NCBI GenBank assembly: GCA_017644185.1 | Contig: JAEPMA010000007.1 | Span: 186,001-250,000 of the forward strand | Direction: 5' to 3' | Origin: Rhodospirillales bacterium | GTDB taxonomy: Bacteria; Pseudomonadota; Alphaproteobacteria; Rhodospirillales; Casp-alpha2 | DNA length: 64,000 nt | Shown here: one piece after another, positions 1 to 8,967 of the stretch | How the letters are laid out: every line of letters begins with the position of its first letter | How positions within the stretch are numbered: the first letter of the stretch is position 1 | Program-made: the position numbers and the translations under genes | The notes under the pieces: model-generated | Told to the model about the DNA's origin: nothing | The model's input: the letters and a program-made list of their open reading frames with translations, nothing else | Databases searched by the model: none

Positions 1-369
1 GACGCCGCGTTCGATCAGGGCCTTCACTTGTTCATATTCATGCTGCAGGTCGTAGTTGGTGACGGCGAGAAGAAGGGTGTACCCGGTTCCGGCGAGGTAG
101 TTTTCGACGGCGTCGACGCCACTTGCAAAGATCGCGCTCTCGAGTGTCGGAATGACCGCGCCGATGGTGAACGAGCGTGAAGAGGCCAGCGCGCGGGCGG
201 CGCCGTGGCGGACATAACCGAGTGCGCGAATCTGCGCTTCGACCCTCTCGCGCATGGCTGGGCGAACGTCTGCGGGACTGTTGAGCACCCGGGAGACGGT
301 CGCCGTCGATACACCCGCCGCCGCGGCGATGTCTTGAAGGTTGGGTGTATTCGAGGGCTTCTCAGGCAT
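1..369 (-). CDS. LacI-family transcriptional regulator, N-terminal part (runs off the window)
   Basis: Reading from the ATG at 369 toward position 1 gives 123 residues. They start with a LacI helix-turn-helix (NLQDIAAAAGVSTATVSRVL, about residues 9-28) and hinge region (RALGYVRHGAARAL), followed by the first strand of the periplasmic-binding-protein-like effector domain (FTIGAVIPTLES). The rest lies outside the window. The gene diverges from the TRAP/HpsN operon starting at 782, and a perfect LacI-type palindrome lies 62 bp upstream of its start. It is therefore probably the local, ligand-released repressor of that operon and of itself. The ligand cannot be read from this part. Confidence 0.9.
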   Translation of the reverse strand, partial: MPEKPSNTPNLQDIAAAAGVSTATVSRVLNSPADVRPAMRERVEAQIRALGYVRHGAARALASSRSFTIGAVIPTLESAIFASGVDAVENYLAGTGYTLLLAVTNYDLQHEYEQVKALIERGV

Positions 370-430
370 GGGTAAGGGCCGGTTATTTTAAACGGCATTG
401 ACTCAAAAACAGGACGATGCGATCCTTTAT

Positions 431-450
431 AAATGTAAGCGCTTACATTT
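431..450. promoter_or_regulatory. LacI-family operator, perfect 20-bp palindrome
   Basis: The sequence AAATGTAAGCGCTTACATTT is a perfect inverted repeat with the central CG pair and TGTAAGCGCTTACA core typical of LacI/GalR-family operators. It sits between the divergent LacI gene (start 369) and the TRAP operon (start 782), so binding there could control both. The assignment of this operator to this regulator is inferred from position. Confidence 0.85.
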
Positions 451-490
451 TAGATCAAGATAAATTTTGCGCGGTGAACAGAAGCATGCA

Positions 491-515
491 ATAATGAGAT
501 ATATAGTCTCATTAT
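491..515. promoter_or_regulatory. 9-bp inverted repeat in the LacI/TRAP intergenic region
   Basis: ATAATGAGA (491-499) and TCTCATTAT (507-515) form a perfect 9-bp inverted repeat with a 7-base A/T-rich spacer. It lies 41 bp after the LacI operator. The remaining 370-781 interval shows no gene, only a long untranslated stretch (about 516-767) and a good ribosome binding site (GGAGGAG, 768-774) for the binding-protein gene. The repeat may be a second regulator site or a leader hairpin. Confidence 0.45.
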
Positions 516-781
516 TGAGATTTTAATAAAAAGAAGTGGTCAACGCTCGATCGAAATCCCCGGGAACGGGGTGAGTTGGGAGGCTCAATGTCGGGGCGTG
601 GACTCACGTACCTTTCTGATGATGGTGTCGGCGAAAGGCCGGAACTGTCTGTTGCTGCCCGCATTCGGCATTCGTTTCTCCGATCCAATCCCCTGTTTGA
701 CCAAATCCCGCGCAGGCCCGGGTCCAGCCTCTCTGCGCAATTGGCGGAACCAAAAACGACATCATTTGGAGGAGACGTTCC

Positions 782-1897
782 ATGTTTCGTGTAAGTAAAA
801 CCATTAAGGGACTGTGCGCCGCGGCCATCGCGGCGGCGTTTGTCTCGGCGCCGGGTATCGCCGACGCCAAGACCAAGATCCGAGTCCAGTCGGTGATCCC
901 GGCTAAGGCCGACGAAGTTTTCATGCTTGAAGACTTCGCCAGCGACGTGAAAGCGTTGACCAACGGTTCGGTTGAAATCGAAGTGCTGCCCGCTGGCGCC
1001 GTCGTCGGTGTGAAAGAGACGCTCGATGCCGTTGATAGCGGTTTGCTCGAGGGCGGATTCGCCTGGACCCATTACTGGTCCGGTAAGCATCCCGCGGCGA
1101 TGCTGTTCGGCTCGCCGGTTGCGGGTGCGGGTGTCGGCATCGACAACATCGCCTTTGTTTCCTGGTTCCAGTATGGCGGCGGTAAAGAACTGTACGACCA
1201 ACTCTGGAAGGAGATGGGTGTCAACGTGAAGGGCTTCATGCTGCAGCCTGTTGGCCCCGAGGCGCTGGGTTGGTTCAAAGAGCCGATCACGTCGATGGAC
1301 GACTTCCGTAAATACCGCTTCCGCACGCCGCCGGGCATCCCGGGCCAAACCTACAAAGACATCGGCGTCGCGTCGGTGGCCATGGGTGGCGGCGACATTC
1401 TGCCGGCGCTTGAAAAAGGCACGATCGACGCCGCCGAATGGTGCTGCCCGAAACCGGACAGCGTGTTCGGTTTCCAGAAAGTGCTTAAGCACTACTATCT
1501 GCAAGGCCTGCACCAGGTCGTCGTCAACGCCGACATGTACATCAATGGCGACGTCTACAACAAACTCACGGATCACGAAAAGAAAGCCCTCGAAGTTGCA
1601 GCCAACGCATCGCTCTCGAAGGCTATGTCTTATCGGATTTATGAGAACGGTAAGGCCCTCAAGGACCTGACCGAAAATCATGGCGTGATCCTGCACGATA
1701 CGCCGGCCGACTATTTCCCGGCGTACATGAACGCAGCGAAAGCCGCTCTTGAAAAGAACGCGGCTGAAAACGCGTTCTTCAAGAAGGTCTGGGACTCGCA
1801 GAAAGAGTTCGCCACGATCGCCGTGCCGTTCTGGGCCGGTGCTCAGGCGTCGAACGCCAGCCTCGGCAAGGCGTTCGCCGATACCCTGAAGAAGTAA
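782..1897 (+). CDS. TRAP transporter solute-binding protein (DctP family), probable DHPS-binding protein
   Basis: This 371-aa protein begins with a Sec signal peptide (hydrophobic stretch about residues 9-27, cleavage near ADA) and carries DctP-family landmarks. These include the acidic substrate-channel segment, the YRFRTPPGIPGQ region that normally holds the substrate-carboxylate arginine, and DAAEWCCPKPD, corresponding to the DAAEW motif of TakP-like proteins. It should bind an anionic solute in the periplasm and deliver it to the fused permease encoded at 1988. GGAGGAG precedes the ATG by 7 bases. The substrate, a C3 sulfonate or related hydroxy acid, is inferred only from the HpsN-type enzyme downstream. 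Confidence 0.88.
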   Translation: MFRVSKTIKGLCAAAIAAAFVSAPGIADAKTKIRVQSVIPAKADEVFMLEDFASDVKALTNGSVEIEVLPAGAVVGVKETLDAVDSGLLEGGFAWTHYWSGKHPAAMLFGSPVAGAGVGIDNIAFVSWFQYGGGKELYDQLWKEMGVNVKGFMLQPVGPEALGWFKEPITSMDDFRKYRFRTPPGIPGQTYKDIGVASVAMGGGDILPALEKGTIDAAEWCCPKPDSVFGFQKVLKHYYLQGLHQVVVNADMYINGDVYNKLTDHEKKALEVAANASLSKAMSYRIYENGKALKDLTENHGVILHDTPADYFPAYMNAAKAALEKNAAENAFFKKVWDSQKEFATIAVPFWAGAQASNASLGKAFADTLKK

Positions 1898-1905
1898 GAC
1901 CAATT

Positions 1906-1945
1906 GGAAGGCGGCGCCGATGAGGCACCGCCTTCCTCTTAATTT
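1906..1945 (+). terminator. Hairpin after the TRAP binding-protein gene (attenuating terminator)
   Basis: GGAAGGCGG-C-GCC pairs with GGC-A-CCGCCTTCC (1906-1918 with 1924-1936; one C-A mismatch, 5-base loop), followed by a T-rich stretch. It lies between binding-protein and permease genes on the same strand, so partial termination here would give excess binding protein relative to permease. Confidence 0.65.
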
Positions 1946-1987
1946 ATTTCGTGAAGAAAGTGCCGATTTAATCGGGTGGGGGGCGTT

Positions 1988-4306
1988 ATGGCCGACGAAG
2001 TCGAGATGGATAAACTTGATACGACGGACGAATTGATCGCCGAGGCGCGCACCGAAGCGCCAGGCGAAACGCCCGAAGACATGACCGCTTGGCAGCGCCC
2101 GATCACGGCCTTCATTGATGTGCTTAATCTGTGGGCAGGACGCATCATCTGCGTTCTTCTCGTCCCGCTGATTTTGGCCATTGTGTACGAAGTTTTCTCG
2201 CGCAACATGTTCGCGATATTGACAGAGATGGACATGAACGACGTGGCCATTTCGTGGGGATTTGGCCCGACTTTATGGGTTTACGATATCAGTCGAATGC
2301 TGGGCGGCGTTCTGTTCATGGCCGCGGCCGGTTATGCATTGATGCGTGGTGTTCATATTCGCGCTGACTTCATCTATAGAAATTGGTCCCCCAAAACACA
2401 GGCGACCGTCGACGCCTCGCTTTACTTGGCGCTCTATATCCCGGCCATGTTGTTCTTCACCTGGATCTCGGCGGAATACTGGTACAAGGCATTTGCCATC
2501 GGCGAACAAGCAAGCGACTCGACCTGGGCGCCGATCTTGTGGCCTGCGCGCCTCGCCATGCCGGTTGGCGGTTTGCTGCTCCTTTTGCAAGGTTTTCCGG
2601 AATTGTTCCGCGCATTCCATCAGATGGGCAAGGAGCGCGAACAGACCTTCATCCGGATACTCCCGTTTTATGCCGTCGCGTTGCTGGTGTTGGTCGGCGC
2701 CGTTTTCTTCCCCGACGTTGTGCCGCTCGGAGAGTGGTGGACCGAAACGGTCGGCCGCGGGGGATTGTTCGACATTTCAAAACCGGTGATCGGCTTGATC
2801 ATGCTGGCCGTGATGCTGTTCGCGATCTTCATCGGTTTTCCGATCTCCTTTACCCTCATTTTCCTCGGTTTCGTTTTCGGTACCTGGGGGGGCAACTTCA
2901 AACTCGCCACATTCCTCATGGCCCTTCAAACCAACTCCGTCATGCTGGACGACCAATTGGTTGCCGTTCCGCTTTTCATCTTGATGGGGATCGTGATGGA
3001 AAAGGCCGGATTGATGGAGCGGCTGTTCCAGGCCGTTCAAATGATGATGAGCCGGACGCGGGGTGCGCTTTTTATCGCAATCCTGTTCGTGTCGACCATC
3101 TTCGCGGCTGCAACCGGTATCGTCGGCGCGTCGGTCACGATCCTTGGGATCATGGCGGCACGTACGATGAATAAATCCGGTTACGACGTGAAACTCGCTG
3201 CAGGGACGATCACGGCCGGCGGAACGCTTGGCATTCTGATCCCGCCTTCGATTATGCTGATCGTGATGGGGCCGGTTCTCGAAGTGCCAGTGACGGACTT
3301 GTTCCGCGCGGCGATCATCCCCGGCATCATGCTGGCAGGGCTTTACCTGCTGTATGCGCTCGGACGGTGCCTCATCAACCCCAAACTTGGACCCATTCTG
3401 CCGCCGGACGAGCAGCCTGAAACGTCCAGCTTCTATTTGCTCGAAGTGGCGATGGTGATGGGCGCGCTTATCTTCCTCATCTGGCTGATCACGCACGGGA
3501 TTACAAACGGTTTTGGTTTCCCGTTGGGCGCGTTGATTGTTCCGCTCGCCTGGGTCGCCGCAATGTGGAGCGTTTATAAATGGCTCGGGAAAACACGCCC
3601 TGGGGGCTTCTATTTCTCGGACTTGTGGTACGAGTTTTTCATGGGCCTCGTGCCGCCGACGGTGCTGATCGCGTTCGCGTTGGGATCGATCCTTGCGGGT
3701 TGGGCAACGCCTGCCGAGGCTTCGGCCTGCGGCGCATTCGGTGCAGTGCTTCTATCCGTGCTTTATCGCAAGTTCACGATTGCAGGTTTCTATAGCGCCC
3801 TGATCAAAAGCCTGGAAATAACAGTTCTGATCATGTTCCTGGTGGCGGCCTCGAACTTCTTCGGGGCGGTGTTCTCAAATCTGGGGACACCAACGATGCT
3901 GACAGAGCTTCTGCTTTCGCTGGATATGTCACCTATCCTTGTTCTGATCCTGATCATGGCGTTGATCTTTCTGCTCGGATGGCCGCTGGAATGGGTGCCG
4001 ATCGTCCTGATTATCGTCCCAATCCTGATACCGACGGTCCTGTCGCTTGATCTCGGATTTGCAAATCAGAACGACATGTTGATCTGGTTCGCGATACTTG
4101 TCGCCGTCAATTTGCAGACGGCGTGGCTCAGTCCACCTGTTGCGCTATCCGCATACTTCCTGAAGGGCGTCGTTCCGGAATGGGATCTGCGTGATATCTA
4201 TCTGGGGATGATGCAATTCATGGTTATTCAGCTGATCGGCCTCGCTCTGATCTTCGTGTTTCCACAAATTGTCTTGTGGCTGCCGAACTACATTTACGGA
4301 AATTAA
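1988..4306 (+). CDS. Fused TRAP transporter permease (DctQ-DctM, small and large subunits in one protein)
   Basis: The protein has 772 aa from the ATG at 1988; a GTG at 1976 would add four residues, but the G-rich ribosome binding stretch at about 1976-1983 favours 1988. A charged N-terminus (1-35) leads into a DctQ-type domain of about four helices (40-225, including RGVHIRADF). A linker helix and the DctM domain follow (about 265-770, with ATGIVGASV and GTLGILIPPS, the typical DctM scaffold motifs). It imports the ligand of the upstream binding protein using a sodium gradient. Fusion of Q and M is a known variant of TRAP permeases. Confidence 0.9.
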   Translation: MADEVEMDKLDTTDELIAEARTEAPGETPEDMTAWQRPITAFIDVLNLWAGRIICVLLVPLILAIVYEVFSRNMFAILTEMDMNDVAISWGFGPTLWVYDISRMLGGVLFMAAAGYALMRGVHIRADFIYRNWSPKTQATVDASLYLALYIPAMLFFTWISAEYWYKAFAIGEQASDSTWAPILWPARLAMPVGGLLLLLQGFPELFRAFHQMGKEREQTFIRILPFYAVALLVLVGAVFFPDVVPLGEWWTETVGRGGLFDISKPVIGLIMLAVMLFAIFIGFPISFTLIFLGFVFGTWGGNFKLATFLMALQTNSVMLDDQLVAVPLFILMGIVMEKAGLMERLFQAVQMMMSRTRGALFIAILFVSTIFAAATGIVGASVTILGIMAARTMNKSGYDVKLAAGTITAGGTLGILIPPSIMLIVMGPVLEVPVTDLFRAAIIPGIMLAGLYLLYALGRCLINPKLGPILPPDEQPETSSFYLLEVAMVMGALIFLIWLITHGITNGFGFPLGALIVPLAWVAAMWSVYKWLGKTRPGGFYFSDLWYEFFMGLVPPTVLIAFALGSILAGWATPAEASACGAFGAVLLSVLYRKFTIAGFYSALIKSLEITVLIMFLVAASNFFGAVFSNLGTPTMLTELLLSLDMSPILVLILIMALIFLLGWPLEWVPIVLIIVPILIPTVLSLDLGFANQNDMLIWFAILVAVNLQTAWLSPPVALSAYFLKGVVPEWDLRDIYLGMMQFMVIQLIGLALIFVFPQIVLWLPNYIYGN

Positions 4307-4380
4307 GGGGCCTGAGTGACGCATACCGTTCGATCAGGTGAGTTTCACGTCTGTGGGCACTGATAAGAGGACCAAGAAGA

Positions 4381-5688
4381 ATGACCCGCGAGTACCTTAA
4401 GAAAGCCACGTTGACATCCCGCTCGGATTCAAGCGAAACGGCGGAAATTGTCTCAAATATCCTTGCTGAGATTGAAGCGGGAGGTGAAGAAAAAGCGCTC
4501 GAGTATGCGGCGAAATTCGATAAATACGAGGGCAACATCGTACTCACGACAGAAGAAATCGAAGCCGCGGGCGCAAAGCTTCCGCAAAAGCTCAAAGACG
4601 ATATCCTCTTTGCTTACGATAACGTTCGCCGGTTCGCAGAAGCCCAAAAGAACACGGTTGCGGATTTCGAGTACGAGATAAACGAGGGGCTGATTGCCGG
4701 GCAAAAAGCCATACCGGTATCAGCCGCCGGCTGTTACGTGCCGGCGGGGCGGTACCGCCATATCGCCAGCGCCATCATGACGGTGACGACGGCTGCTGTC
4801 GCCGGGTGTAAACATATTTCGGTTTGTTCCGCCCCTCAGCCCGAGACGGGCGTCGATCCGGGGGTTGCTTATGCGGCGCATGTTTGCGGCGCGGATACGA
4901 TCATGGCCATCGGTGGTGTGCAGGCGGTCGCGTCCATGGCGTTCGGCTTGTTTGGGCAGCCTAAGGCGAACATCATTGTCGGCCCGGGCAATCAGTTTGT
5001 CGCTGAGGCAAAGCGCATGCTGTACGGCCGTGTCGGCATCGACATGATCGCCGGTCCGACGGACAGCTTGATCCTGGCCGACAAAGATGCCGATGCCCAT
5101 ATCGTTGCCACCGATCTCGTGAGCCAGGCGGAGCACGGTTACAACTCACCTGTTTGGCTGGTTACCGACCATCGGCCGTTGGCTGAAGATGTCATGGCCC
5201 GTGTGCCGGACCTCATCGCCGACCTGCCGGAACTCAATCGTGGAAATGCAGAAGCGGCATGGCGCGATTATGCCGAGGTGATTGTCTGTTCAGACCGCGA
5301 GGAAATGGCCAAGACGTCAGACGAATATGCGCCGGAGCATCTGACCGTCCAGGCGGATGATCTGGATTGGTGGCTGGGTCGGCTGCAATGCTATGGATCG
5401 CTGTTCCTTGGCGAAGAAACCACCGTCTCTTATGGGGACAAGGCTTCCGGGACCAATCATGTGCTGCCAACCTCGGGCGCGGCCACGTATACAGGCGGTC
5501 TGAGTGTTCACAAGTACATGAAGATCGTGACCTGGCAACGGGCCACCCGCGAAGGCGCCAAGAAAGTTGCCGAAGCGACCGCGCGGATTTCGAGACTGGA
5601 AGGGATGGAAGGCCATGCACGGGCTGCGGATGTCAGGCTTGCCAAGTACTTCCCAGGTGAAAACTTCGACCTTACGGCCAAAGGATAG
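4381..5688 (+). CDS. hpsN: Sulfopropanediol 3-dehydrogenase (HisD-family, HpsN type)
   Basis: This 435-aa HisD-fold NAD-dependent dehydrogenase keeps the HisD zinc ligands and catalytic residues: Q249 and H252 (SQAEH), E319/H320 (APEHL), D353 (GDKASGTNH) and H412 (EGMEGH). The GCYVPAGRYRHIAS segment and VSQAEHGYNSPVWLV are, from memory, characteristic of HpsN rather than histidine-biosynthetic HisD. No his genes are nearby. HpsN oxidises (R)-2,3-dihydroxypropane-1-sulfonate to sulfolactate with two NAD+ in the cytoplasm. The neighbours (TRAP, UspA, SDR, zinc alcohol dehydrogenase) match known DHPS clusters. Genes for sulfolactate desulfonation are absent from this window, so the final steps would be elsewhere. 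Confidence 0.8.
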   Translation: MTREYLKKATLTSRSDSSETAEIVSNILAEIEAGGEEKALEYAAKFDKYEGNIVLTTEEIEAAGAKLPQKLKDDILFAYDNVRRFAEAQKNTVADFEYEINEGLIAGQKAIPVSAAGCYVPAGRYRHIASAIMTVTTAAVAGCKHISVCSAPQPETGVDPGVAYAAHVCGADTIMAIGGVQAVASMAFGLFGQPKANIIVGPGNQFVAEAKRMLYGRVGIDMIAGPTDSLILADKDADAHIVATDLVSQAEHGYNSPVWLVTDHRPLAEDVMARVPDLIADLPELNRGNAEAAWRDYAEVIVCSDREEMAKTSDEYAPEHLTVQADDLDWWLGRLQCYGSLFLGEETTVSYGDKASGTNHVLPTSGAATYTGGLSVHKYMKIVTWQRATREGAKKVAEATARISRLEGMEGHARAADVRLAKYFPGENFDLTAKG

Positions 5689-5724
5689 TTTGGCGTAGGG
5701 CACGGAAAATCAGAGGGGCTGACT

Positions 5725-6135
5725 ATGTATCAAAAGGTACTTGTACCCATGGCATTGGACCATGGTATCTCGCCGCAGACTTTAGAGATCGCCCGGGCAC
5801 TTTTGTCGCCGGGAGGTTCGATCGTCGCCCTGCATGTATTCGAGGTGCCGAAGGGCTCCGTCTCCGCCTATGTTGGTGAAGATGTCATCCAAAAGGGTCT
5901 TGATAGGGCTGCCGAGGTCTTGCGGGAGAAAGCATCTCATCTTGACGGTGTCTCCACAGATCTCGTTCGTGGCGAAGCCCATCGCAAGATAATCGACTAC
6001 GCCAACGAACATGGTTTTGATTGTATCGTCATCGGCTCTCATAAACCGGGTATCGTTGATTATCTGATCGGCTCGACCGCCGCGCGCGTGGTAAGGCACG
6101 CGCCCTGCGCCGTTCATGTTCATCGCGACTCTTGA
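5725..6135 (+). CDS. Universal stress protein, UspA family
   Basis: A single Usp domain of 136 aa, with the N-terminal KVLVPMALDHG strand and the C-terminal nucleotide-loop segment (IGSHKPGIVDYLIGSTAARVV). The loop is one residue shorter than the G-2x-G-9x-GS motif of ATP-binding Usps and resembles the UspF/G style, so nucleotide binding is likely but not certain. It follows hpsN by 36 bp. Usp proteins are often co-encoded with TRAP transporters, where a regulatory role on transport has been proposed. Confidence 0.88.
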   Translation: MYQKVLVPMALDHGISPQTLEIARALLSPGGSIVALHVFEVPKGSVSAYVGEDVIQKGLDRAAEVLREKASHLDGVSTDLVRGEAHRKIIDYANEHGFDCIVIGSHKPGIVDYLIGSTAARVVRHAPCAVHVHRDS

Positions 6136-6210
6136 ACGCGTGGCAAGATCGGCAATTTCACTTAGCTGGGGCGTTTCTGGCTGAAATAGTCTTACGTCAT
6201 TCTTGAATGG

Positions 6211-6993
6211 ATGGGATTGGAAAAACGACCTATGCCGTCGCAATTTGATCTTACGGGTTCCGTGGCGCTGGTGACCGGCGGATCGTCCGGTATCGGCCGG
6301 CGCATGGCGGGGGCTTTGGCCACCGCCGGCGCCAAGGTGGTACTGGTCGCAAGGCGTGCCGACAAACTCGCCGACACCCAGTCTGAAATCGAGGCCGCAG
6401 GCGGTGTGGTCGCTAGCGTCACCGCGGATCTCATGGACAAGACCGTCATCGACGATCTTTACAAACGCGCCGCCGAACCGTTCGGCGCGCCGACGATCCT
6501 CGTCAACGGGGCGGGGGTGAACCTGCGTGAGCCCTGGCAGGACGTGACCCTTGAAAGCTGGGACCACCAGATTCACTTGAATTTAAGCGTGCCGTTCTTT
6601 TTATCCCGCGCCTGCGTGCCGGGGATGATCGACAAGGGATACGGCCGGATCATCAACATCGCGTCTTTGCAGAGCTACCGTGCGTTCGCGAACTCGATGC
6701 CGTACGGCGCGTCTAAGGGGGGTGTCTTGCAACTGACCCGCGCCATGGCGGAAGCCTGGTCGAAAGACAAGATCAACGCCAACGCCATTGCGCCGGGGTT
6801 CTTCCACACGGAATTGTCGGCAGCCGTTTTCGCCAACAAGGAGTTAGCCGAACATAACGCGCGCATGACGGCGATCGGGCGAAACGGGGAACTCGAAGAC
6901 CTGGATGGGGTGACCGTGTTTCTCGCTTCGCCTGCATCCGCATACATCACCGGCGCGACCATTCCGGTCGACGGCGGCTTCACCGCGAAATAG
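6211..6993 (+). CDS. SDR-family NAD(P)-dependent oxidoreductase (candidate DHPS 2-dehydrogenase)
   Basis: A classical SDR of 260 aa: the TGGSSGIG cofactor motif near residue 22, NGAG, and a catalytic Ser/Tyr/Lys arrangement with Ser in IASLQS and YGASK about 13 residues later. A second start at 6232 would remove seven residues; neither start has a strong ribosome binding site. It lies 75 bp after the UspA gene and 9 bp before the zinc alcohol dehydrogenase. In known DHPS clusters two 2-dehydrogenases interconvert the R and S enantiomers through the ketone, and this gene with the next could fill that role. That is inference from context. Confidence 0.85.
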   Translation: MGLEKRPMPSQFDLTGSVALVTGGSSGIGRRMAGALATAGAKVVLVARRADKLADTQSEIEAAGGVVASVTADLMDKTVIDDLYKRAAEPFGAPTILVNGAGVNLREPWQDVTLESWDHQIHLNLSVPFFLSRACVPGMIDKGYGRIINIASLQSYRAFANSMPYGASKGGVLQLTRAMAEAWSKDKINANAIAPGFFHTELSAAVFANKELAEHNARMTAIGRNGELEDLDGVTVFLASPASAYITGATIPVDGGFTAK

Positions 6994-7002
6994 GAGGGGG
7001 CG

Positions 7003-8007
7003 ATGCGCGCGCTCGTCTATACAGGCCCGAAACAGATCGTCCTTGAGGATACGCCCGATCCGGTCGCTGATCGTGATGACGTGCTGATCGAGGTCGGTGC
7101 GGTCGGCATCTGCGGCTCCGACATGCACGCTTTTCTGGGGCATGACGAACGCCGCCCAGCGCCGTTGATTTTGGGACATGAGGCGGCGGGCATCGTGCGC
7201 GGCGGGCCTTTGGATGGGAAGCGTGTCGTCGTCAATCCGCTCGTCACATGTGGGGTCTGCCGGGACTGCCTTTCCGGGCGCGAGAACTTGTGTGCGACGC
7301 GCGAGATCATCTCCATGCCGCCGCGTCAGGGGGCGTTCGCGGAAAAGATCGCGGTGCCGATGCGGAACGTGATCGAAGTGCCGGAGAAACTGGATATGAC
7401 CAAGGCGGCGCTGGCAGAACCGCTGGCGACGTCCTGGCACGGGGTAACGCTCGCCGACCGGCATGCGGCCCGTCCGCTCGCCGAGGCGCGTGCCTTGGTG
7501 ATGGGCGCAGGCGCGGTTGGTCTCGGGGCGGCGCTCTCGCTCCGCGCTTTCGGGTGTCATGACGTGACGGTCGCCGAGACGAATGCGCTCCGCCGCGATA
7601 CGGCGTTGTCGCAAGGTTTTAATAATGTCGTCGACCCGACTGTCGATGGTGCGTTGGAGCCCAGTTTCGCGGACGTGGTGATCGACGCGGTGGGGAACAA
7701 GCACACCCGCGGGGCTTCGGTCAGATCGGCCAGACCCGGATCGGTGATCGTGCATATCGGCTTGGGTGATGGGATCGACGGCTTCGATGCCAGGCGCGTG
7801 ACCCTGCAGGAGATCACCTTCGTCGGTGCTTATACCTACACCATGATCGATTTCCGGGGCGCGTTGGCGGCGATGGCGTCGGGTGCGCTGGGCAACCTCG
7901 ACTGGATCGAAGCGAGAAAGCTCGAAGACGGCATTCAGGCGTTCGACGATCTTCTGGAGGGGCGTACCGGCGCTGCCAAGATCGTCCTCAATCCCGTCAC
8001 CCTCTAA
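7003..8007 (+). CDS. Zinc-dependent alcohol dehydrogenase (MDR family)
   Basis: This 334-aa medium-chain dehydrogenase has catalytic zinc ligands C37 (GICGSD) and H59/E60 (GHE), and the structural zinc lobe cysteines C83, C86, C89 and C97. The Rossmann motif GAGAVGLG lies near residue 168. It resembles sorbitol/threonine-dehydrogenase-type polyol oxidoreductases. It follows the SDR by 9 bp with a GGAGGGGG ribosome binding site, so it is translated as part of the same operon. A partner role with the SDR in oxidising a polyol sulfonate is plausible; the substrate is not determined by the sequence. Confidence 0.88.
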   Translation: MRALVYTGPKQIVLEDTPDPVADRDDVLIEVGAVGICGSDMHAFLGHDERRPAPLILGHEAAGIVRGGPLDGKRVVVNPLVTCGVCRDCLSGRENLCATREIISMPPRQGAFAEKIAVPMRNVIEVPEKLDMTKAALAEPLATSWHGVTLADRHAARPLAEARALVMGAGAVGLGAALSLRAFGCHDVTVAETNALRRDTALSQGFNNVVDPTVDGALEPSFADVVIDAVGNKHTRGASVRSARPGSVIVHIGLGDGIDGFDARRVTLQEITFVGAYTYTMIDFRGALAAMASGALGNLDWIEARKLEDGIQAFDDLLEGRTGAAKIVLNPVTL

Positions 8008-8834
8008 TCCGGATCGAAGTTCTTAAACTGCTCATCATAACCACCGTGCCAGCGCGATAAGGGTGGCCTGTTATCGGTGATGTCGTGGGCGCTCCATAGA
8101 ATGCGCGTCCGATCCATATCGCGGGTCACTTCCCCGTCCGGGCAGACGATATAGAAATCGCCGTTTTCGATCCGGGGGAGTATCTCATCGATGACTTGTT
8201 CGGGCAGCCATGCGCCGGGTTTGTGTTCCCTGTGTCCGCCCGTGGTCCAGCCGGGGATCACAAGGTGCGCCGTTAATTCTGGGTTGTCCCCTGTGCGTAG
8301 ATGATGCTGCAGGCTTTCGGTGAACGATTTGATGGCGGCTTTGGTCAGATTATAAACCGTGTTCCCGGGCGGGTTCGTGATCCCCTGTTTTGAGCCCATG
8401 TTGATGATATGTCCCGGTTTGCCGCTTGCGATCATGTCCGGGGCAAAGGCCCGCACCCCGTGAACGACACCCCATAGATTGACGTCCACGGCGCGCTGCC
8501 AGTCTTTAAGGTCGTCCCAGAACCCGGCACCCACACGCGTCACCGCGTTGTTCATCAGGACATCGACCGGGCCGAAGCGCGAGGTGACGGTTTCCTTCAA
8601 CTTTCGCATCTGCCCCATATCGGCGACGTCGGAAGCGACGGCCATGACGTCATCGGGGTTGGCGGCGGCGTTTTGAACGTATGTCAAAGCCTCGTCCAGA
8701 TCGTCGGACCCGATATCGACGATGCAGACCCGCATCCCCAGGCGCGCGAACCGGTGCGCCGCCGCGCGGCCGATCCCCAGCGCCGCCCCGGTGACGACGG
8801 CGGTGTTGCCGGTTTTGAAAACGCTATCTGTCAT
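8004..8834 (-). CDS. SDR-family oxidoreductase
   Basis: A 276-aa classical SDR: TGAALGIG cofactor loop at about residue 15, D61-type DVAD segment, NNA near residue 92, Ser in INMGSKQG and YNLTK. The C-terminal tail after residue 200 is longer than usual and contains PDGEVTRDMDRTRI, typical of SDRs annotated near FMO or steroid genes. It converges on the zinc alcohol dehydrogenase, overlapping its stop region by 4 bp, and diverges from the next SDR. The substrate is unknown. Confidence 0.85.
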   Translation of the reverse strand: MTDSVFKTGNTAVVTGAALGIGRAAAHRFARLGMRVCIVDIGSDDLDEALTYVQNAAANPDDVMAVASDVADMGQMRKLKETVTSRFGPVDVLMNNAVTRVGAGFWDDLKDWQRAVDVNLWGVVHGVRAFAPDMIASGKPGHIINMGSKQGITNPPGNTVYNLTKAAIKSFTESLQHHLRTGDNPELTAHLVIPGWTTGGHREHKPGAWLPEQVIDEILPRIENGDFYIVCPDGEVTRDMDRTRILWSAHDITDNRPPLSRWHGGYDEQFKNFDPD

Positions 8835-8967
8835 GCTGGATTCCTCCCGTAATCGTCAGCATGCCATGCGCCCGGCGATGGTCAAAGGGGATCGCTGCGC
8901 GTTACACTCTTGAAAGCGGCCGGCTCCGGCAGCACCTATCAAAAATCCACTTGGGGAGGAGATCACA

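Noticed and set aside
512-1903. Long minus-strand open frame (463 codons) opposite the TRAP binding-protein gene
   Set aside because: It is the antisense shadow of a well-supported binding protein with signal peptide and ribosome binding site, and its translation is Arg/His/Asp-rich with no family features.
4381-5688. Histidine-biosynthetic HisD
   Set aside because: No his genes are near, the gene sits in a TRAP/UspA/dehydrogenase operon, and sequence segments agree better with HpsN.
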